34,517 bases of DNA from Nemertoderma westbladi (Eukaryota; Xenacoelomorpha; Nemertodermatida; Nemertodermatidae). Shown in pieces: positions 1 to 10,295 of this stretch (positions within the stretch are counted from its first letter, which is position 1; each line of letters starts with the position of its first letter). Where the stretch lies: the NCBI GenBank assembly GCA_032718475.1, contig JAUCBJ010005655.1, forward strand, positions 1-34,517. The letters run 5' to 3'. A program made the position numbers and the translations under genes. Under the pieces are notes generated by a model. It did not search any database. It saw nothing but the letters and a program-made list of their open reading frames with translations, and was not told the DNA's origin.

Positions 1-2673
1 CTTTGGTAAAGTAGAGACTACGGCTCCAATAACCATGGAACTCTGATATTCGTGCGACTTACCTAACCAGTCCAGTTGTCTACAAATCTCTTGAATTTCA
101 TCGGAAAACTCTATAATCCCACTACTAAGGAAGTGTCGGGGGGCTACTAATTTTGCATACAAATACTTAGCTATGTTATCCTTGTTACCATACCTGATGT
201 TTAATGTATCCCAAACTTGTCTTAATCCTTCTGGATGTCCAATAAACTTTAACGCCATTAACTTGGGAGGTCCTTCCAAGCACTTGATGAGGAACCTAAG
301 TTTCTCTCCATTAGATAGCACAGAGTTCTGTATGCTGTCTTTGTAATATTCGTTGAAAGGTAACCATTTCATTTCGTCTCCATTGAATTTGACGATCTCT
401 CCCACTTTGACCGCTTGGCGGGCTTCTGTTCTAGCCATCTGACGCGTAAAGCTTTCTTGGGCCATCGTGTTATTTAATATCGAATTATCGGTATACAAAT
501 TTCTCGGATCATTATCAGGTCTATAGGGAATATCATTAATAACAGGTCTATAATCACCCTTAGTAGGGTTTGCTATAGGAGTTTCAACTTCACTAGCAGT
601 ATAGATGCGTGTAGGCTCCACACCTTGCGCATGTAATACTTCAGACCTAACGGGTTGACACAATGTTACAGGGGGCATTGGTATGCCTTTTTGTATATTG
701 ACTAATTTGTCGCGTTCTAGCGCGATACTTTGCTGCACTTCTTGCAACTCTGCTCTACCTTCCCTCACTGTTCCCTTAAGTTGGTGGACAGTCTCCTGCA
801 TCTGTCCTAGCAGAAGATTCATCCCCCGCCGTCCCTCTTCCACCCACTCAACCGCCGAAGCGGGAGTCGCCAACATAGTAGCGGGCTGACGCGGGACGAC
901 GGGAGACAAATTATTGATTTCTCTCTCTGCTATCTGGACAGGGGTATTTGCATGGACTGTTCCACCGGGTACAGGCAGTGTAGTGCTATGTAAAGGGAAT
1001 TTAGAGTTAAGCTCTGGAAGTGTAGGGGTCTCTAGCACAGAAGTGACTTTGGGAACTACAGGCCTAATTATTTCAGGTTCATCGACTATAGTAGGGAGTC
1101 TTTTGACCTGGATAAATTGTTCTATGGGTTCTGCACTACCTAAATCTGTGCTAGTTAGCTGTCTTTTAACAGCTGGGGGCAAATCAGGCAATTTGCGACG
1201 GTAATATGTTTTTCTACGCCTACTTAGATGAGATCTATTTCCTCCGCCTTCAGGGTCGGTAGTATCGCCTTCCTCCGAGGATGTGTACCCCTGGCGCTTG
1301 GGAGTAGATTTTCTCATCATCTGCATTTGATTAGCAGTAAACTGTTTATTTATACTGTCTTGTGTCTCTTGCAGATTTTCCAACTCCAGTTGGGTAGTCT
1401 CCTCAGACGCTCTCCGTTCTGCTTCTGCCACTGTTGCCTTTCTTTCGGCTTCCGCCGTTTTTCTTTCTGCTTCTGCTTCTGCCGCTTTTGCTGCTGCTAC
1501 CCTTCTTCTCTCTATCAGTTCTTTCTTTACTTGCTCTTCTCGGACTCTAGTGAGGCGGAGTTTTTCATCACATTCAGCTTGGTTTGCAGCTAACATTTCG
1601 GCATCGATTGAGTCCAACACAAGCTTGGTTCCTTCACTATTAGGGGAAAGTCCGGACAGCCGTCTCCTCAACTCTTCGTCTCCTAGGAATCGCTGATAGT
1701 CGGACAAATAAATGTCGATAGCGTCTCTAGTTCGCGGTTTCTCGGCGGTCTCTTCGCTTTCAGCTTGAGAAAGGGTGATATCAGTTTGTTCTTCACAGGT
1801 TGATCTCTCAGCCAGCTGGGATTTCCTCTGGGCCGTTTCCTGTACTTTGAGATCTACCCGATGTAACCAAGTTTTGACAGCAACCTGCAGCGACGTGTCC
1901 TGTCTTCTTTTGGAAGTTTCCTCAAAGGCTGAGAGGATTAGTCGAATGCGTAGGGTTCTTTCGCGTACTTGGTATAGCAGCTCTTCCTGCTCTTGAGGTC
2001 CTTGAAGTTGTCGAAACAGTTGTTCTTCCAATCGCTCCAAGGAGCCGAAGAATCCCTGCACATATCCTGCTGCCGACCTCTTCCAAACAGCTGGATCCAT
2101 TGTATCTTTTGCTACTCCCATCCTGTGTATTTCTTCCCAAGTAGCCTCGGACAGGTCCAACGGGAGTCCGAGTCCGGGAAAGTTCCATTGTGATTCAACA
2201 ATAGATATCAATTCTTCCCTGGCGTATCCCGCATAATTATCTTGGGTCGCTCGCTTATTCCTCGCCCAGTCGGCTTGATGTTCCTCCACCGCAATGAATA
2301 TCGTAGTTAGCACTGCAGCGGGAAGGGTAAGAAGGGGGTCCGAGTAGACTGTAGCAGCCATCTGCACTCCGCATTCGGGGGTCAGCTCTACAGTATCCGA
2401 ACTGCTGGAGCTATCTGGTCTCTGGGAAGTAGGTTCTTGACCAAGATGTTGCTGCGATAGGACAGCTGCCTCTTGGTCCCGTTTTACCTGTGCTCGAGTG
2501 CCTATGATGGACCTATGGTGGACTAGCCTAGGGTCTGATACTACTGGAGGGATGACCTTTTTTACAGTAGGAGGTGAGCCGAACTCCTTTCTTATTCGCT
2601 CTACACTCCTATCTGAATCACAAATAGTTGTATCGATCAGACTGTCTGAAAGGTTTTGCTGAGTGTCAGACAT
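1..2673 (-). CDS. gag: BEL/Pao-type gag polyprotein, partial (runs off left edge)
   Basis: Reading every minus-strand triplet from the ATG at 2673-2671 gives 891 codons with no stop to base 1. An in-frame TAA at 2682-2680 lies just upstream, so this is the first ATG. The C-terminal ~137 residues (from about residue 755) read GEIVKFNGDEMKWLPFNEYY, then KCLEGPPKLMALKF and WDTLNIRYGNKDNIAKYLYAKL. That is the pattern of the DUF1759 gag domain of BEL/Pao retrotransposons. Before it lie about 750 residues rarely seen in short gags: a Ser/Asp-rich start, a Trp-containing helical region (residues ~140-330), an Ala/Glu/Arg coiled coil (~360-440), a basic patch SRRRKTYYRRK (~485) and a second coiled coil (~615-665). 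Protease, RT and integrase would lie left of the window. No frameshift is seen, so the copy may be young. The family call rests on pattern recognition only. Confidence 0.8.
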   Translation of the reverse strand, partial: MSDTQQNLSDSLIDTTICDSDRSVERIRKEFGSPPTVKKVIPPVVSDPRLVHHRSIIGTRAQVKRDQEAAVLSQQHLGQEPTSQRPDSSSSSDTVELTPECGVQMAATVYSDPLLTLPAAVLTTIFIAVEEHQADWARNKRATQDNYAGYAREELISIVESQWNFPGLGLPLDLSEATWEEIHRMGVAKDTMDPAVWKRSAAGYVQGFFGSLERLEEQLFRQLQGPQEQEELLYQVRERTLRIRLILSAFEETSKRRQDTSLQVAVKTWLHRVDLKVQETAQRKSQLAERSTCEEQTDITLSQAESEETAEKPRTRDAIDIYLSDYQRFLGDEELRRRLSGLSPNSEGTKLVLDSIDAEMLAANQAECDEKLRLTRVREEQVKKELIERRRVAAAKAAEAEAERKTAEAERKATVAEAERRASEETTQLELENLQETQDSINKQFTANQMQMMRKSTPKRQGYTSSEEGDTTDPEGGGNRSHLSRRRKTYYRRKLPDLPPAVKRQLTSTDLGSAEPIEQFIQVKRLPTIVDEPEIIRPVVPKVTSVLETPTLPELNSKFPLHSTTLPVPGGTVHANTPVQIAEREINNLSPVVPRQPATMLATPASAVEWVEEGRRGMNLLLGQMQETVHQLKGTVREGRAELQEVQQSIALERDKLVNIQKGIPMPPVTLCQPVRSEVLHAQGVEPTRIYTASEVETPIANPTKGDYRPVINDIPYRPDNDPRNLYTDNSILNNTMAQESFTRQMARTEARQAVKVGEIVKFNGDEMKWLPFNEYYKDSIQNSVLSNGEKLRFLIKCLEGPPKLMALKFIGHPEGLRQVWDTLNIRYGNKDNIAKYLYAKLVAPRHFLSSGIIEFSDEIQEICRQLDWLGKSHEYQSSMVIGAVVSTLPK

Positions 2674-2815
2674 GTTTAGTTATACAGTTGAATGTCTACT
2701 ACTATATTTTCAGTTAAAGCAAGTCTAGTAATTCAGTATGACCGCAAGCCTAGCGATTTATTACCGGTACCGTTACTCAGTGTAACGTGATATATATACA
2801 ATATATTAGAATACC

Positions 2816-3053
2816 GGTATGCTTACAATATATATAAGTATTATTACAGACTAGGTTTGTCACAGAGTACCGGTATATTATTTTAGCACAAATATATATA
2901 TATATATAGTAGGCCTATAGTGAACACCGGTATACAGCTGACACTTATAGTATATAAGTATAATTATGAATTAGAATTAATTACAGAGTACCGGTATGAT
3001 TTCAGCTCAAATTTATAGAAATAAATATAATAAGCCTATGGTAAATACCGGTA
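2816..3053. repeat. Tandem pair of ~120-bp units with TACCGGTA palindromes
   Basis: Two diverged head-to-tail copies, about 2816-2935 and 2936-3053. Each has ACAGAGTACCGGTAT (starting 2862 and 2983) mid-unit and an ACCGGTAT near its end (2925 and 3047). Palindrome spacing is therefore close to 60 bp. Runs of (TA)n and a TAGGCCTA-like motif lie between them. Confidence 0.6.
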
Positions 3054-4014
3054 TGTCAATTATCAATTATTTTTAGAATAATTGAATTTCCGAATATTTT
3101 AGGGTTACTTAGTTACTTTAACTTACTTTATTACCGTTATTTAAGCAGTAGTCCAACTGACAGTGAGACCTAGTTGTCGTATGGCAGGCCTACTATTTAT
3201 AAATCGTTTGATTTGATTTATAATATTTATATACCCGTTTAAATGGGTTTTTTGTCAATATTTGAAATAAATGTTATTATTTCTGGGGGTCACTACACAG
3301 AAGCTGTGCGCTCTCAGTGAAGTGCTATTTATTTGACACTAAAACTGATAATTCTAATTTACCTAAGTTACTTAATTACTACAAATTACTTACGATACGG
3401 GTGAGATTAATTCTCTAGTTAAACACAACAAAAATATTACGTACGAAATTTTTAGGGTAATTTTACAGGAAGTCTACAAACCAGCCTAACAAAGGGTTAG
3501 AATTCTGGTTATTACAACTGACAGGGTACTACGGTATTTGAAATAATAAGTAGTAGTAAATATATTGTACTGTCCAGATAGGAAAATACCACCGCCTGAC
3601 GACCTATAACCGTATCGCTATAGGTACTACGTTATGTATCACGGATTGTTCCTACCCAGAAGCTAATAGAGCTAACGAATGTGCCTATCAACCACTTTAC
3701 AACACAAATATACTGCCTACACTAATTACTTCGGAAAGCACTGTACACTAAACCCTAAATTAGGTACAAGTACCGGTATAACAAATAATCAGTAGTTAAA
3801 TATACTTGAACAGTTAAAAGAACCACGGCATCTGCTGGAGTGACCGAAGCACAAAGTCACCAGTCTTGTCCTACGCCAAGCAGCCCGTGTAGTACCGGGG
3901 TTAATTTAACTATAACGGTATGTATAACAAGCACAATTACTGTAGGGATAAACTTGGGGACATGAATGTTGCGAATAATCGCATAAACTCTGAATAATAA
4001 ATATTACGCTACCC

Positions 4015-4588
4015 GTACAGAATACTCACACAAAATACAAGCCAAACGCTGGCAGACTACTATTAAGCCTAAACAAACTACAGTATGTGCAGATTCTGAA
4101 ACTGTTAGTTAGTATGCGTTCTAACACGGTAGTACGACTTACTCTTTAAGAGGGGATTGACCTTACCGCTTATGGCTGCCCCAACTTACTAACGGCACTT
4201 GATCAGACCAACTCTACACACGCAGCAATCCCTTCAGACCCAAAAATAGCCAGACAACAATCCAGCCTACAAATATTTGAGTAATAACTATTACGGTACC
4301 TGAACAGACCACACAAACAAACACAGGCTAAAACACTGGCAGACTACGATCAAGCCTAAATAAACTACAGTATATGCAGACTCTGAAACTGTTAGTTTGT
4401 ATGCGTTCTAACACGGTAGTACGACTTATTCTTTAAGAGGGGATTGACCTTACCGCATATGGCTGCCCCAACTTACTAACGGCACTTTATCAGACAAACT
4501 CTACACACGCCGTAATCTCTCCAAACTCAACAACAGTCAGACAGCAGCTCAGCCTACAATTATCTGAACAATCTGAGCAGGGTCACAC
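4015..4588. repeat. 287-bp tandem duplication
   Basis: Copy 1 is about 4015-4301 and copy 2 about 4302-4588. Anchors are GGCAGACTAC at 4051 and 4338, AAGCCTAAA at 4065 and 4352, and TCTTTAAGAGG at 4143 and 4430, all 287 bp apart. The offset falls to 286 further on because of a one-base deletion. The middle ~110 bp is nearly identical and the flanks are more diverged. No coding sequence is visible in it. Confidence 0.8.
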
Positions 4589-6030
4589 GCCTTCTGCTCA
4601 ATATTAGCCTACTAGGAAATAAAACCGACAGAAATAGACCTAAGTAAAATCCCAATAAAAACCAGGCGTCCCCGATTTAATATCGAGACCTACCGGTATA
4701 CAATAATCAAAATCGAATAATACTAAATGTACTTGTACAGCAGTACCGGTACCGGTGATGACAGTTAGGCCTACTGACCTACAGAAGCACCGGTTCAGTT
4801 TTACCAGTCACTACGGTATTTTGCAACCTTATTGCCTACTGCAATAAGATTATAAACTGTTACTGTTCTCGCTTTTGAAGACCTTTAGCAGTTTAACCTG
4901 CCAAAATTTATATGTCTTTTAGTTAATTAAAACACCTTTAGCATACGACAACAATTTATGCTAATAAACAAAACATTACCCGAAGTCAGCCCATGCGCGA
5001 TCATTCACCCGATGGATCTACACCCGGGAGGCTGAATTCGGCTGCTTAAATTTTATTATTGCAGTGTAAGGTTGCAGTGTATACCTACTGTATTATTCGA
5101 TAGATCGTTAATAATTAATCTCTGACAGATATTATTGGCTTTCGGGAAATATTAACAGTTCCTTTAGGACGTGGCGCTTTATCTATTTAAACAGAACTAA
5201 GACTTATACTAAAACGCAACGATACTGCTTATGATTAAAGTATAAAGCGTATTCTTTAGGAAATACTTTGTTACCAATCACAATCATACACACTATTCTG
5301 CCGACAGTCAGTATATTTGATCACACATAAAGAGAGCAACAATTGACTCACGTAGGGTCTGCTAAATAACATTGGATTCAATACACACCACATTAATATA
5401 AATCGCAATTGTTATGTATAGCCGGTCTCTCTAACCTGTAGTGTATCAAGAAAATTGGGAATTTGGGTGATTTATCCGTATTATCCAAAGAGCAATATTT
5501 CCATCAACAAATAGGTACAATTAATAACTGACGGTAAAATAACAGTACAAACAATATGATTAATGCAATTAAATTAAGTGAGTATGTTACTTAGTGAGAT
5601 TAGATGAGTTAATGAGATTCGATTCGGTAACAGTTTATACTTTCGATAATTTAAGCAGTTTTACTAGAGTTCTTCCCAAAAAGCCGGTGTTTCTGGCTTA
5701 GACAGCAATAACAACAAAGTATCAAGTAAAAGCAGTAAGACTGAACACTCTCCTTATGATCGGCTGAAAAGCTACACGTCGACAGGAAAAATCGCTCTGA
5801 TTGGCTCAAGCCAAACAAAGAACCATGCGTCCAATGGCTGTTTCCATGTCAGCAACCAGCTGTTAGATGTCGTAATATGAATCATCATGGCTAAGCTGTG
5901 AAAGGTAGTTGGTGCATTACAGGTTTTTTGCCTTACCATGTCCGCCAAAACACGTATATAGCAGAATGACTTTTATGTCCGTTAAAACACCTGTAACGGT
6001 ACCTTGCGGGCGAGGGGAATATATATACAG

Positions 6031-9000
6031 TTAGAGAACCTTTCTAGAGTATTCCAGCGCCTGGGGGGAAACTGGATTGCGAAGCAAAAGGGGCCAGTTA
6101 TATCCCACAGAAGCTTTTACAGGTACAACTATGCTGTTGTTGTATCCCACCCTAGAATTCATTACTAGAATCCCGTCGTCATTGAGTTGTGGCGACAGCG
6201 TAATCAGCTTGCTGTCCCGTCGGAGGTGCTGTTGGTTACCGACGCGTTCCACCTCGTCGCCGTAGTTCTTCCGTTGTTCATAGCGGATCACTGCCTTGGC
6301 CGCTCCTTCCAGATCTATGGTTGTCCTGATCTTCTTGTCCTTGCCAACTCCCGCAAGGAAATTCCCGAAGGCTCTCCAGTACGCCACTAGTTTCTTGGTC
6401 TTATACCAACCAGAACTGTAGCTGAGGAGTTTATCCGTCGGGTTATCGCACAGTTCCCGTCCTGGTTGCACGTCCCTAATCTCCCTCACCATCTGGGAGT
6501 ATATCTCTTCTCCCTCTGAATCTCCCTCTTCTCCCTCTGACACTACTTCTGAGCCCGAGTCCACCTTTCTCATCGGTGGCCAGGCCTCCTTATCGCTCAG
6601 AAATTGTGGCCCATGTTGCCACAATACTTCCTTCTTCAAGAAAGTGTGGCGTACCACGCCCCTTGACAACAAGTCCGCTGGGTTATCGTCTGTTGGGCAG
6701 TAGTGCCACCTTTCCAATTCTGTACTCGCCCTTATTTCGTCCACTCTATTCGCGACGAATATCGGGTATCTCGTCCTTTCGTTGTGTAGCCAACCAAGCA
6801 CTACCATGGAGTCCGTCCAGTAGTGTGTCTCCACTATGTTGGGAATAGTATCCACTAGGTAGGCTGTGGCTCTTACTCCTAGTCTCGCGGCTGTCAATTC
6901 TAACTTAGGAACTGATGCTGAATCTGGTGGCGTTGACTTTGCTTTGCTAAAGGCTAGTCTTGGCTTATGAGCCCCCTCTCGTTGTACTAAGTAGAGTGCC
7001 GCTCCGTACGCTTCCAACGACGCGTCGGAGAACATGTGTAGATCCAGATTCGTCATGTTCCCATCCGGGAAATACACCCGTGGCATGTTGTATGTTCCCA
7101 TCTTCTCCAAGTCTCCTGTCCACTTGCTCCACTGCTTCTTGATTTCCTCTGGTACCTCTACGTCCCATTCATCTTTCAATTTGTATACTCTCTTGAGTAT
7201 CTGTTTCCCCGTGACTAATAATGGGGATGCTAGGCCTAGGGGATCGTATATCCTTGCTATATACGATACATAACCCCTCTTCGTGTGGATGTCTGCGCCC
7301 TCCTGGCTCAGCTGATACTTCAGTTCGTCTGTCTCTCTATCCCACACGATTCCCAATGCCTTCTGCTGAGATTCTGTTCTCTTAATCGCCATGTCCTGCC
7401 CTTTGGCTGTTGTGGGATTATCCATGGTCGATTCTGGCTTCCTGTCCTCTATGGCTTTGATAAATTCTTCCGAACTGGATTGGAATTTGGTCAGGTTAAA
7501 GCCGGATCCCTTTAGGATGTCGCGAACCTCGCGCCCTGTATCCAGTATCTCCTTAACCGTATTTCCAGACTCCATTCCGTCGTCTACGTAGAAGCCGCGT
7601 CGAATCATATCGACGGCCCTACCGCGGTATCTATCTTCCTTCCCCTTTACTGTGTCTCTCACTGCCATAGTTGTCGTAAATGAAGACGACTTGGCCCCCA
7701 TGTTCTGTACTACCATTTTATATGCCGGTATTATCGACGGTTCTTCCTCGCCGTTATACCATAAGAAGCGCTGACTGTCGCTATCTTCTTCCGTTACACG
7801 GACTTGGTTGAACATGCCTTCTATGTCACACGTGAAGGCGTGTTTCCCATTTCTAAATCTAAGTAACACCTCTATGCCTGAATTGTATATGTTTGGGCCT
7901 TCTAACAGGTAGTCGTTTAAGCACTTTCCGTCGGTCTTTGCCGATGCGTCGACTACCATCCTTAGTTTACCTTTCTTTGGATCTAAAGCCACGTGCAGTG
8001 GCAGGTAATATGTCCTATCCGTGTTCGGCTCGTCGACCGGTAACTCCACGGCCCATCCTTTCTCGACGTACTTCTTAATTGTTCTGTGGATGTACTCATT
8101 CTTCTCGGGGCTCCGTTTTAGTGTTTGTTTCAGTTTGCGGAGTCTCGTGAGTACCATCCCCCTATTGTCGGGCAGCGGTATCTTCGGTAGTTTCCATACC
8201 ATTCCTATAGTATACCGTCCCTCATCGCATGTCATTGATTCCTCCACGCTTTGTAGAGCCTGCTTGTCTTCTACTGAGGTCCCGACTCCGGTTTCTTTCA
8301 GTCCCTCGAAATCCTGTCTGAGCAGTCTTTTAAGCTGCTCCTCTGCTCCCTCGTCACCCATTTCCTGCATTGTTCCCGTGAACATGCATCCTGATGTCTC
8401 CGACATCCTAAATGGTATCTTGCTCTTAATTGGACCACTCAGCGTCCACCCGAATGGTGTTAATATTGCCACCGGGTCACTTTGCTTGTCTTCGCCGAAG
8501 ACCGTTTGCATTCTTTCGTGGGCCGTTGGGCAGTCCATGCCTACTATGATGGACACCTTCCTAACGTCCACGTCTGGGATTGAGAAGTCAATGTCGTCCA
8601 GGAATTTATACTGCTCGACCTCGATGTTGGTTGGTCGCCTGGCATTAATATTAATTGACTCTATCACTTGGATGGGGTCGATGGTTGCCCCATAGTCGCA
8701 TCCTGGTGCCACTGCTGCAATTGCGCACCGTCCTGTTCTCATCTCTAGGATCTCATCTTTGCTAGAGATGGTTGTTACCGCCATCCTGCTTGGCCTCGTT
8801 CTCAATCCTATCTCTTCGGCCACCCATTCCTCGACTAATGTGAAGGCAGCTCCACTATCAACCAGCATTAGTGTTGTTACTGATCGATTGCCTTCCCCGA
8901 TTACTCGCACTGGTACTACTCCAAGTAACACTGTTCCCCTCTTCTTCGCCCCTACTGTGCTGGTCGCCATCGTTTGGCCTCTCCTTTGACCAAATTTTAT

Positions 9001-10215
9001 TGGCTTCTCCTTGCACTCCCTTGCTCTATGTCCACTCATTACACATCGCGAGCAGATTTTATTGCTGAACGCATAATCTATCTGATCCTGCCTAGGTAGC
9101 GCCTGCCAGTACCTGCAGTTCATGGTTTGATGAAGCGCATTTGCGTGTAGCTGGCATTTGCTCTTTGGGTCGTAGCCCTCTTTATACAGTGCATTGCGTA
9201 TCGCAGTTGCGTTTGTACCAAAGTCCCTACTATTCTTATTGTTTGGATTTAGCCTACTGGGCGTACTGGGGTTATGTTTATTCGTGTTGTTATTGTTTCC
9301 CTGTCCGCTCCATGGTGTTGTCTTTTCTTCGGCTAGCTGTGGACTTGCAGTCCCCTGCGTCGCTGCATATGGCAATGATTGCCTGAGTCTCGGTAATGCG
9401 TTTGATGTGTTGTGCTCTGGTTTCGGTCTATGGTAGTCTGTCTTCGGTCCCTTTCCCAGGCTATCTTCGCTATAGACTGGGTCAGTTATTAGTTCAGCCT
9501 CGTAGTTTAAGAAGTTTGACATTTCTTCTAAACCCGGTTCCGCACCCTTCTTATCTCGAGTGGAGAAGGCGATTTTTCTCCACTTGTTGCGCAGCCAGTT
9601 TGGCAGTGCCTGCGCTATCGTGGTGATGTTGTTGGACGCATTGAGCTCGTATGGCGCGTCTAGCGTCTTCAGCACGATTAGCGCCTTTTCGACTTTGTTA
9701 GCGAACGTCTTAATGCTAACGGGATTATCCTGTAGGCCACCCGATGTTATGCCTCTCAGCGTCTGCCTGATGATCTTGGCCGGGTGCCCGTATTCCCTAT
9801 CCAGTGCCCGCCATGCTGTCGTGAAGCCGCCCTCTATTCCTTGATATTGCCTCACGATGTCGTATGCTGGGCCTCCCGTGTGCACTTGTAGATACTTTAG
9901 GCACTCCGCCTGCGTCAAGTTTTTTGTTAATATTTCGTTACTATACATGCGCCGAAACTGTAGGTATTCTTCCGGCCTGCTCCCATCGAATTTGAATGGT
10001 TCCACGGGTGGTAGCTCAATCCTCGTTTTCAACGCATCGATCAACGTGGCCATCCCCATCGCCTGTGCTTCCAATGGATTCGATGGGTGCTGTATAGTTT
10101 CTCCTGTCTGGTGCGTTCCGTCTGTCCTATTTCTTGACTTTCTCTGACTCGGGTATGTCATTGGGGGTAGCGGCCCCCTCCATATTTCTGTGTCACACGA
10201 CCTATTCTCATCCAA
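6031..10215 (-). CDS. pol: BEL/Pao gag core-protease-RT-RNase H polyprotein, integrase absent
   Basis: About 1,394 codons ending at TAA 6033-6031. Domains: DUF1759-type gag core (residues ~70-250, VEPFKFDGSRPEEYLQFRRM); Cys/His zinc knuckle CSRCVMSGHRAREC (~388-401); DUF1758-type aspartic protease with LVDSGAAFTL (~451-460); RT with catalytic TCDIEG (~795-800) and FYVDDG (~875-880); Pao peptidase_A17/RNase H region with FSDAS (~1062), PKLELTAA (~1103), WTDS (~1133) and NPADLLSRG (~1178). These supply the D-E-D-D set of RNase H. The last ~65 residues resemble the linker before a Pao integrase (LSPQLNDDGIL), but no H2C2 finger or DDE core follows. Complete BEL/Pao pols normally end in an integrase, so this copy could not integrate by itself. 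The upstream bound is a TTG, not a true start: the frame stays open to the poly-C tract at 10283-10295, where it meets the gag frame. Confidence 0.88.
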   Translation of the reverse strand: MDENRSCDTEIWRGPLPPMTYPSQRKSRNRTDGTHQTGETIQHPSNPLEAQAMGMATLIDALKTRIELPPVEPFKFDGSRPEEYLQFRRMYSNEILTKNLTQAECLKYLQVHTGGPAYDIVRQYQGIEGGFTTAWRALDREYGHPAKIIRQTLRGITSGGLQDNPVSIKTFANKVEKALIVLKTLDAPYELNASNNITTIAQALPNWLRNKWRKIAFSTRDKKGAEPGLEEMSNFLNYEAELITDPVYSEDSLGKGPKTDYHRPKPEHNTSNALPRLRQSLPYAATQGTASPQLAEEKTTPWSGQGNNNNTNKHNPSTPSRLNPNNKNSRDFGTNATAIRNALYKEGYDPKSKCQLHANALHQTMNCRYWQALPRQDQIDYAFSNKICSRCVMSGHRARECKEKPIKFGQRRGQTMATSTVGAKKRGTVLLGVVPVRVIGEGNRSVTTLMLVDSGAAFTLVEEWVAEEIGLRTRPSRMAVTTISSKDEILEMRTGRCAIAAVAPGCDYGATIDPIQVIESININARRPTNIEVEQYKFLDDIDFSIPDVDVRKVSIIVGMDCPTAHERMQTVFGEDKQSDPVAILTPFGWTLSGPIKSKIPFRMSETSGCMFTGTMQEMGDEGAEEQLKRLLRQDFEGLKETGVGTSVEDKQALQSVEESMTCDEGRYTIGMVWKLPKIPLPDNRGMVLTRLRKLKQTLKRSPEKNEYIHRTIKKYVEKGWAVELPVDEPNTDRTYYLPLHVALDPKKGKLRMVVDASAKTDGKCLNDYLLEGPNIYNSGIEVLLRFRNGKHAFTCDIEGMFNQVRVTEEDSDSQRFLWYNGEEEPSIIPAYKMVVQNMGAKSSSFTTTMAVRDTVKGKEDRYRGRAVDMIRRGFYVDDGMESGNTVKEILDTGREVRDILKGSGFNLTKFQSSSEEFIKAIEDRKPESTMDNPTTAKGQDMAIKRTESQQKALGIVWDRETDELKYQLSQEGADIHTKRGYVSYIARIYDPLGLASPLLVTGKQILKRVYKLKDEWDVEVPEEIKKQWSKWTGDLEKMGTYNMPRVYFPDGNMTNLDLHMFSDASLEAYGAALYLVQREGAHKPRLAFSKAKSTPPDSASVPKLELTAARLGVRATAYLVDTIPNIVETHYWTDSMVVLGWLHNERTRYPIFVANRVDEIRASTELERWHYCPTDDNPADLLSRGVVRHTFLKKEVLWQHGPQFLSDKEAWPPMRKVDSGSEVVSEGEEGDSEGEEIYSQMVREIRDVQPGRELCDNPTDKLLSYSSGWYKTKKLVAYWRAFGNFLAGVGKDKKIRTTIDLEGAAKAVIRYEQRKNYGDEVERVGNQQHLRRDSKLITLSPQLNDDGILVMNSRVGYNNSIVVPVKASVGYNWPLLLRNPVSPQALEYSRKVL

Positions 10216-10282
10216 GGGTCTCGTTGTTCTTGCTCCTATCGGGGTATATTGTTGATATTGTGATGGGGGAATGTCACCCTGT

Positions 10283-10295
10283 CCCCCCCCCCCCC
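10283..10295 (-). repeat. 13-nt homopolymer (poly-C on +, poly-G in the gag sense)
   Basis: Thirteen C residues on the plus strand. The gag frame reads Gly codons and stops at a TGA a few codons later; the pol frame is open on the other side. The tract codes for Gly in both phases, so a change in tract length alone explains the switch. Confidence 0.85.

Larger units (their letters stand above)
2674..6030. other. AT-rich non-coding stretch between two BEL/Pao units
   Basis: No convincing coding sequence is visible on either strand. On the minus strand this should hold the 3' end of the 6-14 kb element and the 5' leader and LTR of the 1-2673 element. I looked for a long direct repeat shared with 14033-14600 and for a TGG-type primer binding site, and could not identify either. 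The stretch holds many TACCGGTA palindromes and two tandem duplications, listed separately. A TATATATA tract lies at about 6020-6027. Confidence 0.5.

Noticed and set aside
5000-6030. LTR of either BEL/Pao element
   Set aside because: CCAAT- and TATA-like words occur, but no matching direct repeat was found at 14033-14600 or elsewhere, so an LTR call is not supported.
8021-8695. A 224-codon plus-strand open frame
   Set aside because: It lies wholly opposite the protease-to-RT part of the minus-strand pol and has the Ser/Leu/Cys-rich composition of an antisense shadow.
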